The position numbers and the translations under genes are program-made. Of a stretch of DNA of 64,000 nucleotides, positions 1 to 12,000 are shown piece by piece. The notes below the pieces were generated by a model. The model was not told the origin of the DNA, made no database searches, and saw nothing but the letters and a program-made list of their open reading frames with translations. The DNA comes from Sclerurus mexicanus (taxonomy: Eukaryota > Chordata > Aves > Passeriformes > Furnariidae), in the NCBI GenBank assembly GCA_013396755.1, contig VWZF01007246.1, positions 1-64,000 on the forward strand, written 5' to 3'. Positions within the stretch are counted from its first letter, which is position 1. Each line of letters opens with the position of its first letter.

Positions 1-3
1 CAG
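1..3 (+). CDS. MUC2: Last 3 bases of a truncated MUC2 PTS exon
   Basis: The window begins with CAG followed by GTACTTCTCTGATCT. This is the same exon-end and donor context as at 4192-4210, the end of a complete PTS exon. The array of duplicated PTS exons therefore continues upstream of the window. Confidence 0.7.
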
Positions 4-3000
4 GTACTTCTCTGATCTGTGCTGTCATGAGTTTCCATGCTATGGGATAAATGATGGCCCCATGGAACTTCCATTTCTGCCTTTCTATGGGATTGGAGCT
101 GGGATTAATAGCTGTGCATCCCCTGAAATGGCATGTGCCCAAAGCTGTCCTTTGGGCTGGCAGTTTCAGATGTGTAGAGGATTCAGGCATCCTTGGGGGG
201 TCTTGTCCTCCCTGACTACCTTGATCTAAGGAAGTTAGTGCATCCTGGTTTGGCTTAGACAGATGTGGAACTGATGAGAAGACTTGTTTTTCCTGCTCTT
301 GGACTTTGTCTTTCAGCTGGTGAGAATGTAGTCAGTGGACACATGATGTGCAATTGGAGCAGGGCTTGGTCTGGTGGCAATGTCATTTCAGGCTGTGTTT
401 GGGCAGAGCTATGCAGACTTTCTTATCTATCTCCTCCTGCTCTGCATGGTCACTGCTACTGGTTGGCAGTGATTATAAATCTAGGAAGGAAGGCTCATAC
501 AGCAGGCTTTTGAGAGGCCACTTGCTGTGAGCTGTGGTTTTTGGTTGACACTTTGGCTCAAGAGATCCACTAGAATTCTGGAAAGCCCTTTGTCAGGATG
601 ACATTGCACCACAGAGAAATCCCATGACAACCAGACAGGAACATATTCACAGGATCAGCTGGGTTGGAAAAGACCTCTGAGATCATTGAGTCCAACCTAG
701 GACCAAACACCACCATGTTAACTTGACCATGGCACTAAGTGCCACATCCAGTCTTTCCTTCAACACATCCAGGGACAGTGACTCCAGCACCTCCCTGGGC
801 AGCCCATTCCCATGTCTAATCACCCCTTCTCTGAAGGAATTCCTCCTAATGTCCCACCTAAACCTTCCTGGGTGCAGCTCGAGACCATGTCCTCTTGTCC
901 TGTCGATACATTTGTCCTCTCGTTCTTGTGTATCCTTCCTTCCCTGAGTAAATCTTCCCCTCTCAGCTCTTCCTCCATGAGTTAGTGAGGTGTTGTAGGT
1001 AATGAGGCTGACATAGAATTCCCCAGCCAGGTGGAAAGCTATTCTTCCTCCTCTCTAACTTATTGGTAGGTTTTTCTCATGTGGTGAGAGGCAACTTCCA
1101 GCACCATTCCTAGTTTCTTTGCTAGGAGAGGAGGGCCATCACCCTGTCTGTGTTTGGACTGGCAAGGATTCTATTTTCTGAAATTAAAAAGGAAAGACAA
1201 GTGATAGGGTCCTTTCATGCACTCTAGGTGTGTGGCAGCTGCCTAACATGGAATTTCTGTTCAGTGCATATCCAGTCCCACTCATGCATCTTGTGCCTTT
1301 GTCTGTTTTCTCTGTCCCTGCTGTTTCTAACAGGCCCAGGTTCATCGACAACGAGCACAGCCACTCCTCCAACAAAATCACCCACTGCACCACCAGAGGA
1401 GACTCCCAGCACTGCCAGCACCACGATGTCCCCCAGCAGCACCACCAGCAGCGGCACCCCATGGACAACCACAACTGTTCCTGGATCACCAACATCCACC
1501 CCAACTCCTGAAGGTATGTTTCTATAATTAATGAGCACCAAAACCCCTCTACATCCAACCACAGAGCCAACAAATAATCCTCTCGCTCTTTTGCCATTTT
1601 TTGTCTTGCTCTGGAAGTAATGGAAGTCCACGAGCACCTCCATTTTTGTCTTTATATGGGATCAAGAATGGATGTAACTGCTGGCCATGTGCTGAAACTG
1701 CCTGTGCCCAAAGCTGGTTCTTGGGCTGGCTATTTCAGAAAGCACATAGATTCAGGGGTTCTGGGGAGAAGGTCTTGGCTTCCCTGACTCAGCAGGGCTC
1801 CAAAGAGTCATTTCATGCTGGTGTCCAGCTTAGACAAATGCTAAACTCATAGAAAATCATGCTTTTTCTGCTGTTGGACCTTGTCCTTTGGGTGACAAGA
1901 ATGTAGGCAGTGACCCATGGCCTGCAGTTAGAGTGGACCTTCAGGGTTTTGTCACTGACAATTCAGTTGCTGTTGGGGAACATCTCTGCAGATTTTGTTT
2001 TCTTTCTCTTCCTCCTTATCCCTATCAGTCCTGAATGTTGGCAGTGGTTATAGATGTAGGAAGGAAGGATTCCCTTGGCAGGGTTTTGGGGATAGGTTCA
2101 CGCTGCAGACTGCTACTTGCTGTGAACTGTGGTCTTTGGCTGATGTGATCCACTAGTGCCCACTGAAGCCTTTCATCTGTTGACATCAAACCAGAGGAAA
2201 ATTCTGTGATAATCAGGCAGGAACATATTCCTGTGCATACTTCATTCCCTGCCCACAGCTTTCTCTCTCAGCTTTTACTCCATGAGTTAGTAGGATGTTG
2301 AAGGTAATGAGGCAGAAATAGAATTCCCAAGGAAGCTTGAAATCTTTACGCTTCCTTATGTCTTACCTATTGGTAGGTCTTTCTGATTTTGAGAGAAGGA
2401 CCTTCCAGCACCATCCCTAGTCTCTTCGCCAGGATCTCAATCTAGGAAGGAAGGTTTGCCCTAGATGGCTTTTGACAAGTTTCATTCTGCAGACTGCTAC
2501 TTGCTGTGAACTGTGGTCTTTGGCTGATATGATCCACTAGTGCCCACTGAAGACTTTCATCAACTGCCATCACACTAGAAAAAAATCCTATGATAATCAG
2601 GCAGAACCATATTCCTGTGCATACTTCCTTCCCTGATCACAGCATCCACACTCAGCTCTTACTCCATGAGTTGGAATGATATTCTAGGTAATGAGGCAGA
2701 CACAGAAAGCCTCAGCTGGATCAAAATCATTACTCATACTCATCTCTGACCTGTTAACAGGTCTTTCTGATCTTTTGACAAGTACCTTCCAGCATCATCC
2801 CTGATCTCTTTGCTAGGAGAGGAGGGCCATGACCCCAAGGATTTGCAAGGAGTCTTCTTTCTGGGGCCAGAAACAAAGGGCTAATGATACAGGCTGTTCC
2901 TGTGCTAAGAGTGGGCTGAATGCTCTAGGTGTGTGGCAGCTGCCTAACAAGGAATTTCTGTTCAGTGTGTATTGAGTCCCACTCATGCATCTTGTGCCTT

Positions 3001-6000
3001 TGTCTGTTTTCTCTGTCCCTGCTGTTTCTATCAGGCCCAGGTTCATCGACAACAAGCACAGCAACCCCTCCAACAAAATCACCCACTGCACCACCAGAGG
3101 AGACTCCCAGCACTGCCAGCACCACAATGCCCCCCAGCAGCACCACCAGCATCAGCACCCCAAGGACAACTACACCTCCTCCTAGCCCAACAACATCCAC
3201 CTCAACTACTTCAAGCACATCCATTCCCACACCCACATACACCACCACTGTACCATCTCCAGGTACTTCTGCGTTCGGTGCTCTTTGCTTTGGGAGTAAT
3301 GGAGGTCCTTGAGCACCTTAGTTTGTGCCTCTGTGTGGGATCAGGGATGGGTGTAACTGGTGGACTTCTCCCGAAACATTCTCCTGGCAGGGTTTTGGGA
3401 GCAGTTTCACTCTGCAGAGTGTCGCTTCCCATGAACTGTGGTCTTTGGCTGAGAAGATCCAGTAGTACTATGGGAAGCCCTTCATTGGGCTGATACTGCA
3501 CCAGAGGGAAGTGACATGACAATGAGGCAGGAATATTCCTGTGCATACTTCCTTCTCTCACCATAGCATCCCCTCTCAGTTCTTGCTCCATGAGTTAGGA
3601 TGCTGTTCTAGGTAATGAGGCACAGATGGACTTCCCAAGGCAGATTGAAAGCATTAGTCCTCCTCATCCCTTAGCTATTGGCTGGTCTTTATGATTTTTC
3701 TGAGAAGCACCTTCCAGCACCATCCCTGGTCTCTTTGCTAGGAAAGGAGGGCCATGACCCTATCAATGAATGGATTTGCAAGGAGTCTGTTTCCTGGGGC
3801 CATAAAGGAAAGGCTAGTCATAGGGGCCTTTCCTATGCTAAGAGAGGTGTGATCTCTTTGTGTCTGTGGCAGCTGCCTAACATGGAATTTCTGTTCAGTG
3901 CATATCCAGTCCCACTCATGCATCTTGTGCCTTTGTCTGTTTTCTCTGTCCCTGCTGTTTCTATCAGGCCCAGGTTCATCGACAACGAGCACAGCAACCC
4001 CTCCAACAAAATCACCCACTGCACCACCAGAGGAGACTCCCAGCACTGCCAGCACCACAATGCCCCCCAGCAGCACCACCAGCATCAGCACCCCAAGGAC
4101 AACTACACCTCCTCCTAGCCCAACAACACCCACCCCAACTACTTCAAGCACATCAGTGCCCACACCTACATACACCATCATCATACCATCTCCAGGTACT
4201 TCTCTGATCTTTGCTTTCACGTCTTTCCTTGCTGTGGGAGAAGTGCAGATCCCTTGGCACCTCCATTTCTGCCTCTGTATGGGATCAGAGATGGATATAA
4301 CTGCTGTGCATCCCCTGAAATGGCCTGTTCCCAGTGCAGCCTCATGGACTGGCTATTTCAGAAGCGATACGGGTTCCGGGGTCCTGAGGAGAGAAGGTCT
4401 TGGCTTCCTTGATTCCACAGGACTCTGATGAGGCATTTCACGATGGTGCCCAGCTTAGATAAATGCTCAGCTGATGAGAAATCTTGCTTTTGCTGCTGTT
4501 GGACCTTGTCTTTAAGCTGGCAAGAATGTAGTCATTTTACTCATGTTGTGCAGTTGGAGTGGGGCTTGGTTTTGTGGCAATGTGAATTCATGTCTTTTCT
4601 TAGAGCTGTGCAGAATTTCTTTAATTTCTCATTCTGCTTTCCCCTGTCACTGCTAAAGGATGGCAGTGGTTCTAGATGTAGGAAAGCAGGATTCCTGTGG
4701 CAGGCTTTTGAAAGCAGTTTCACTCTGCAGACTTCCACTTGCTATGAACTGTGGTGTTTGGCTGATGAGATCCAGTAGTATTCTGGGAAGCCCTTCATCA
4801 GGCTGACATCACAGCAGAGGGAAATCTCATGACCATTAGGCATGGACATATCCCCTTCCATACTTCCTTCCCTGGCCACAGCTTCCACTCTCAGCTCTTT
4901 TTATGCTTGTTAGGGAGGAGTTTAGGTAATGAGGCCGATAGAGAAAGCCCCAGCCAGATCAAAAGCACTGCTCTGCCCAGTATCTTGACTGCTGGCTGGT
5001 CTTTCAGATTTTGTAAGGCACCTTCCAGCACCATCCCTAGTCTCTTTGCTAGGAAAGGAGGGCCATGACCCTGTGTGTACAGAGGTTGCAAGGAGTCTGC
5101 CTCCTGGGGCCAGAAAGCAAGGGCTACTGATAGAGGTCTTCCCTTTGCTAAGAGTGGGCTGTCCCCTTTACATCTGTGGCAGCTGCCTAACATGGAATTT
5201 CTGTTCAGTGCATATCCAGTCCCACTCATGCGTCTTGTGCCTTTTTTCCTCTGTCCCTGCTGTTTCTAACAGGCCCAGGTTCATCGACAACGAGCACAGC
5301 AACCCCTCCAACAAAATCACCCACTGCACCACCAGAGGAGACTCCCACCACTGCCAGCACCACGATGCCCCCCAGCAGCACCACCAGCAGTGGCACCCCA
5401 TGGACAACCACAACTGTTCCTGGATCAACAACATCCACCCCCACTACTTCAAGCACATCAGTGCCCACACCTACATACACCACCATCATACCATCTCCAG
5501 GTACTTCTGCATTCTGGGCTGTCATCTGTTTCCCATTCTTTTTAAGTGATAGTGGTCCTTGAGAACCTCCATTTGTGCCTCTGTATGGATTTGGACACGG
5601 GTGTAAACTGCTGGGCATTCCCTGAAGTGTCCTGTGCCCAAAGCCAGCTCTTGGACTGACTCTTTCAGATATGTTGATGGATCAGGCATCCTCTGGAGAA
5701 GGATTTGTCTTCCCTTACTCAACAGGACTCTGAAGAGCTGTTTCATGATGGTGCCCTATATCATACAGATACTGATCTGATGGGAAGTCATGTTTTGCTG
5801 CTGTTGGACCTTATCCTTCAGCTTTCAAGAACGTAGTTACTGGACCCATGTTGTCCAGTTGGACTGGTGCTTTGAGTTTTTGGCACTGCCATTTCATGCA
5901 GGTTTTGGGCACAGCCGTACAAAAGTTTCCTTCCCTTCCCCTCCTGCTTTGCCATCTCAGTGCTAATGGTTGGCAGTGGTTATCGATCCGGGAAGGAAGG

Positions 6001-9000
6001 GTTGCCCAAGACACCTTTGGGAGCAGTTTCTTTCTGCAGACTGACATTTGCTGTGATCTGCGGTCTTTAGATGATGGCATCCACTACTACTCTGGGAAGC
6101 CATTCACAAGGGTGACATCAGGACAATTACATGACAGTCAGGCAGGATGATATTCCTGTGTATGCTTCCGTCCCTGACCACAGCCTTCCATCTCAGCTCT
6201 TGCTACGTGAATTTGGAAGATGCTTTAGGTAACGAGGCAGACACAAAAAGCCTCAGCTGCATCAAAAATCATTACTCTTCCTCATCTCTGACCTGTTAAC
6301 AGGTCTTTCTGATCTTGTGACCTTCCAGCACCATCCCTGATCTCTTTGCTAGGAGAGGAGGGCCATGACCCAAAGGATTTGCAAAGAGTCTGCTTTCTGG
6401 GGCCAGAAACAAAGGGCTAATGATACAGGCTGTTCCTGTGCTAAGAGTGGGCTGAATGCTCTAGGTGTGTGGCAGCTGCCTAACATGGAATTTCTGCTCA
6501 GTGCATATCCAGTCCCACTCATGCATCTTGTGCCTTTTTTTTTTTCCTCTGTCCCTGCTGTTTCTAACAGGCCCAGGTTCATCAACACCAAGCACAGCAA
6601 GCCCTCCAACAAAATCACCCACTGCACCACCAGAGGAGACTCCCAGCACTGCCAGAACCACAATGACCCCCAGCAGCACCACCAGCAGTGGCACCCCATG
6701 GACAACCACAGCTGTTTCTGGCTCATCAACTCCTGAAGGTGGTATTATCACCAGGACCCCTCAGCCTCCATCCACGTTACCTTTAGGTAATTCTGTGGCT
6801 TTCTTTTTCTTTGTTCATTTTAGAAATTTGGATTTATTGGCAGCTTATCATGTGACTTAGTTTTTATACTCTGCAAGAGTGTATCTCGTGTATTTCAAAA
6901 CAAAATCATAGAAAGATAGCATTTCAGCAGCAATGTTCATATCCTCTACTGTCCCAGGGAATCTTCCTGTGTGAGAATAGATGAAGTACATGAAGGAGTT
7001 TGTCTGTCCTCACCCAAATGTGAATTAATTTTCATTGAAGGACTCTCCTTGGGGACTATGTGGGCAGTAACTGTGTATTTTACTTCCTCCAGTACTTATT
7101 AGTGCACTCTTATTATGTACACAGTACTTCTCCACCTGCCATTTGTCACATTATGCTCTAAAAGCACAAACAGATGGCTCTGAGGCTGGCCTCTGAGTTT
7201 CCTGAACACTTTTTAAAATACTAATGAAATACTATTTTTAAGAAGTCTTTGTTAGTACTCATAACGAAAACTGGCCATGTGAAAAAGAAAAAGGACAAAA
7301 GTGAGTTTGGGTTTCCTAGTATCCCAAAATACCTGGTGAAAGGTCTTAAAGGCCTGGGAGTTAGATATAGAAGACAGACTTCTCCAGCACTGCTCAGTTT
7401 TATTAAAATCAAACAACTGAGCAGAGCATAAGCAATGATGTGCCGTATGAAGTAGCACAGGGGCAATGATCTGTCCATAGAATATAGTAAGATAACAATA
7501 CAGAATTAACCAGAGTTCATTGATCATTGAATACTCAGTGGATCCCCTGGATTTAGGACTGCTGAACTCTTCTCTGCAGTATAAAATTTTAACGTTACAG
7601 AAGCTGTTCCATCTGACACGGATTGTTGATAAAGTGTTTTTATCAATCTCTCATATGGAAGAAGTAGGAGATTTTGTTAATAATCCCTCTGTGATGCAAA
7701 AGCCATTAAAAAAACCACTTCTGCTTTATTCCTACCTAAAGACTCTATGCTTATATTTGTTGAATTACATATACTTATTAGAAAATGAGATGAAATTACA
7801 AAAATGCTAATTCCCTACTTAAAATACTGTGTTTTCTCCCTGTCATAAAGAGGGTACAACTCCTGAGGTTGTACCAACAAAGACAAGCTCTCCAGTTACT
7901 CCTTCAACTACTCCACTGTCAACAACTAGAGCAACAGAAAGTACAGTGTTTACCGGAAGCACCACTACTCCACAGTCAACATCACCGATGTCAACAAGTC
8001 CAGTGACAGTCACTACCTCTGGAGTAACTGATATAGTATCAACCCCCAAAACCACAACTTCAGGTCCCACACCCTCAAGATCCACCAGCACCACAGCAGT
8101 GATGGAAACACCTATCCATGAGACCACTACCACCAGGACTCCAAGCCCTCCAACAGGGTCACACACCACTCCTCTCAGCACCACAACTTCAGGACCAGGC
8201 AGCACTCCTGTAACACCACCACCAGTATCAACAACCCCGCTTACAGCCACCACTTCTGGAGTCACTGAAACAGAACAGACCACCAAAACCACTCCTCCAG
8301 GCCACACGCTCTCCACTCCTACTACTTCAGCAACATTGTCTACCATCACTGTCACCACAACTTCAGGACCATCCTCCCCGCAGTCTACTCCTAGCAGTAC
8401 TGTATCTGTGCCATCAGTATCAACCAGCCCTACTCCAGTCACCACCTCTGGTACTACTCCAACAGTGGCCTTTACCACCACTTCAGGGACCACCTCTAGC
8501 AGTTTTACCATAAGCATTGCAACCACCACCTCCACCACAGTTGAAACTCTTTCCCCTGGCTCAGCTAGTACCTCTGGACCAAATGCAACATCTACTGCAG
8601 TCACCACTACAGGAAGTTCTACATACAGTACAGTTACTCCAGTTAGTGGCTCAAGTTCAACTACAGGTCTAACACCAACTACTCCTAAAAAAATTTGTTC
8701 TATTTTCCCTAATGAATCTTATGAGGTGAGTAGATTTCATGTTTTTAGTATTCTGATGTGGATGGAGACTAGACACACAACTTCAATGTTAGTAACATAC
8801 CAAGCAGGCATTAAACTGGATAGAAAAGGAAGAGTCAATCTGTTCTATTTCCTTCTGTTTTCTTGGGTATCAGCAAGGCTTCTGATGATATTCAGATTGA
8901 CAGCTTATATACTGCTATTACTTCTTCAAGGATAGTTTTTTAAAAGGTTTCTTTAAGGAGGTAGATCATTGTTCAGTGTTGCTCTTTATTGTGGAATAAC

Positions 9001-12000
9001 TTTGATGAAGAGGTAACCAAGAGCTAAGTGGTGCTAAACTACCTTTCCTGTTTCTGCTTTTGATTAGGTCCAGAGTGGGTAAAAGTTGTGTGTTTACAGG
9101 GCAGCCCAAGAAGAAACCAGAGGGTTGAATTTGTCTCAGTTTGGAATGAGTCATGCTTGTTCATATTCTGATTTCAGGAGAGGGCTGTGAAACAGATCAC
9201 CACATTCAATTGCTTGTCAAATTTGCCTCAGAGTTCTGATTTTCTTTTTGAACCCTCCACCTCTGACTCAGACAAATTAATGTCTTGTACAATTCTAAAG
9301 TCTCCTCACTGCTTAGATGCCTACCAACTTGCTCAGTAGATCTGCAGGAATAAAAATTATACAAGGTTGAAAAGCTGGTGGAAGATAGAAAAAATGCATA
9401 CAATAATATACATGCACATAACCACCTTGGATGTTTCTCCCCAAACAGCTGGTGTTCCCTCTGGCTTTAGCTGTTAATCTGTTCCAAATATTCATGCAAT
9501 GGAATTGTTCATATATTGAACATTGATATTGATCAGTGTCTTTCACTGTTACTTAAAGAGGCTGTCTAGGTGCTGAGATTAGATCAAACATATAACTTTT
9601 AGATAGCTGAGACTTGAAAAGGTGATTCCCATTTCAGTTTAGTGGCTTGACTTTTGTAAGCAATACTTTTCACTTAGCAGCTCTCAGTTGTGCTGGTTCA
9701 TATTGCAGGCCTAGACTGACTAGTGCCGATTGATGTACTTCCTATTTTCAGATTTCTGGTGGGGAAAAGGTAGTCATTAAACATATGGTGTTTTAAAAAT
9801 CTGCAAAAGATAATAGTCTCACTGCTTCATAAGGTTTCTCTCTGTCTTCCCCCTCCCCCTCTCTTTTCAAACACAGCAAGGTGAGTCATGGTGGCTCTGC
9901 AACTGCACTAAGGCAATATGTATAGAAGACAATATTGTCCAGGTGATTCCCATAATCTGTAATCCACCTCCTAAACCTACCTGTACCAATGGGCTTTCTC
10001 CTGTGCCAGTCATTGATGAGGATGGATGCTGTTGGCACTGGGAGTGTGATTGTAAGTATATGTTTTGTTGAGTATTTAATCTCCTGTGGGAACAATATTA
10101 CTGTCAAGGCCAACGATATTTATCAGGGGACAAGTATCGCACAAGATTGTGACCCCCAGTCTTCTAGTGTGGGTCTGTTTTGAGTGTTTCTCTGATTTTA
10201 TTTTTTTTTTTAGCTAATTTAGGTATTTGCTTAATTTGCCATAATTTCTACACAACTGTTGGGTTAGTAGAATAAGATGGTGTCCCAAAGAAGTATTTAA
10301 ATGTCCAAATGCAGACTGTAGGCTAGAAGCTTGTATATGTTACCTGTTCAGGCTATTGGTAAAGATGTATTTATGGTACAGTTAATCCTATTCTCAGTTG
10401 TCTGTCAGTAATGTCAGATGAACTGTGCCTTGAAAGTACCTTTTTTTTAATTGAAGACCTACATAACCAAATCGTGCATTGACAAACACACTTAAAAAAT
10501 TTAAATGCTTAAAGTTTGACAAGAAGATTCCCACATCTACAGATCTTGTTGGTAGTCTGATCTGATTCTGTGTGTTGTCTTAACTTAGCTGTATGTTTTT
10601 TTAGGCTACTGCACTGGCTGGGGAGACCCACATTACATGACTTTTGATGGACTGTACTACAGCTATCAAGGGAATTGTACATATGTCCTTGTGGAAGAGA
10701 TTAATAAAAAGGTTGACAACTTTGGTGTCTACATTGATAACTACCATTGTGATGCACGGGATGTGGTGTCCTGTCCTCGAACACTCATTGTGAGACATGA
10801 GACTCAGGAAGTGAGGATGACAACAGTGAAACCAAATACTCTGCAAGTAGAGGTATTAGAGAATGTTACCATTGATACCTTGATTCAAATATTAATACCA
10901 CATCAACATGATAATTATATTCACAGTGTTTGGAAAAAAGCAATCTGTGTTTTAGATTTAATAACAGTTTAGATTATAAAATAGGACAGCCCTGAAGGAC
11001 TGCTCTTTTGACGCTGAATATGAGGGAAAAATTCTGCAACCTCTTGTCTTTTTGGTCATATCATGGCTACTGTATAATACAGACTCAGTCTTATTTCCTT
11101 CATTTATTTTTCCTACAAATATGTTCTCCTTATTCCAAGAAAGTTAAAACTTTATACAGTATGAATTTAGAAGAATTTTATATTCCACATTCATGAGGTG
11201 CCCTCAATGCCATAGCTACTCTAATAAGTCTGTTGAGCATTAGAATTTATCTAGTTTAAACCCTGAATTTTAGCCTAATTTATCAGAGGTTGATAGGCTT
11301 TTTTTGGCTCAGAGAAGAAAAGTTTGGCTTTCCAGTAACATAAAAGGAAACACAGAGACACTTGTTACAAAATAAAAAGATATTATTTACCTTCAATTCT
11401 TCCTGCAATGCAAAAGAACAGTCAACTTTTTTCTAAAGTCAAACTAAACATTTGCCTCTTTTCTGTTTGCCTTTGTTTAGGTGACAGTAAACAACCAGCT
11501 AGTGGCTTTGCCTTATAAAAAGTTTGGTGTGAGCATTTATGAGTCAGGCATAAATCGTGTTGTGGAAATTCCTGAGCTGAAAATGAATGTGACCTACAAT
11601 GGCTTGTCCTTTTCTGTCAGAATGCCCTACAGCCTGTTTGGCAACAACACTCAAGGACAGTGTGGTAAGGCTTACTCTTGTAATTTTTATACTCTCAGAG
11701 AATCACAATGAATGGAATTTGATATCAAATCTGTGAATGAATTCTTTCTCCCCTTACCAATCTTAGGTACTTGCAATAACAACACGGCAGATGACTGCAT
11801 GTTGCCAGATGGAAACATTGCAGAAAACTGTGAAACCATGGCAGATCATTGGCAAGTTGTTGATCCCTCCAAACCACAGTGCTCTCCAGGCCTAGTTCCC
11901 ACAGGTTCACCTAGCACAACCCCAACAGAGCCCTGCAAAGAATCTTCCATCTGCAAGCTTCTTTTGGAAAGGTAGACATTCCTCTTGGTTTTACAAGCCT

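Larger units (their letters stand above)
1..6786 (+). repeat. MUC2: Tandem array of duplicated PTS exon-intron units in MUC2
   Basis: Five complete exons, plus the end of a sixth at position 1, sit in introns that are copies of one another. Exon-to-exon spacings are 1701, 933, 1305 and 1298 bp. The base intron is about 1.07 kb. The others differ by identifiable indels: a CR1 insertion in the first, an extra partial unit in the second (1514-3034), and a deletion of roughly 370 bp in the third (3263-3967). Each unit keeps a near-identical block of about 100 bp just before the acceptor, containing GGCAGCTGCCTAACA. Every array exon begins and ends in phase 1, so copies can be gained or lost without shifting the frame. 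Confidence 0.9.

Noticed and set aside
3738..4220. Minus-strand open frames over the short PTS exons (also at 1184-1643, 2813-3248, 5168-5618, 6349-6751)
   Set aside because: Their repeated Val/Leu-rich peptides are reverse complements of the PTS exons and recur only because the exons are duplicated.
6737..6742. Earlier donor in the last PTS array exon
   Set aside because: The site reads GTGGTA, weaker than GTAATT at 6787, and the coding stays mucin-like up to 6786. It could be a minor alternative site.
7843..8607. 254-codon minus-strand open frame rich in Val, Gly and Glu
   Set aside because: It is the antisense of the long PTS exon. Threonine and proline codons (ACN, CCN) read as Val/Gly-rich sequence in reverse and rarely give stops, so the open frame is a composition effect.
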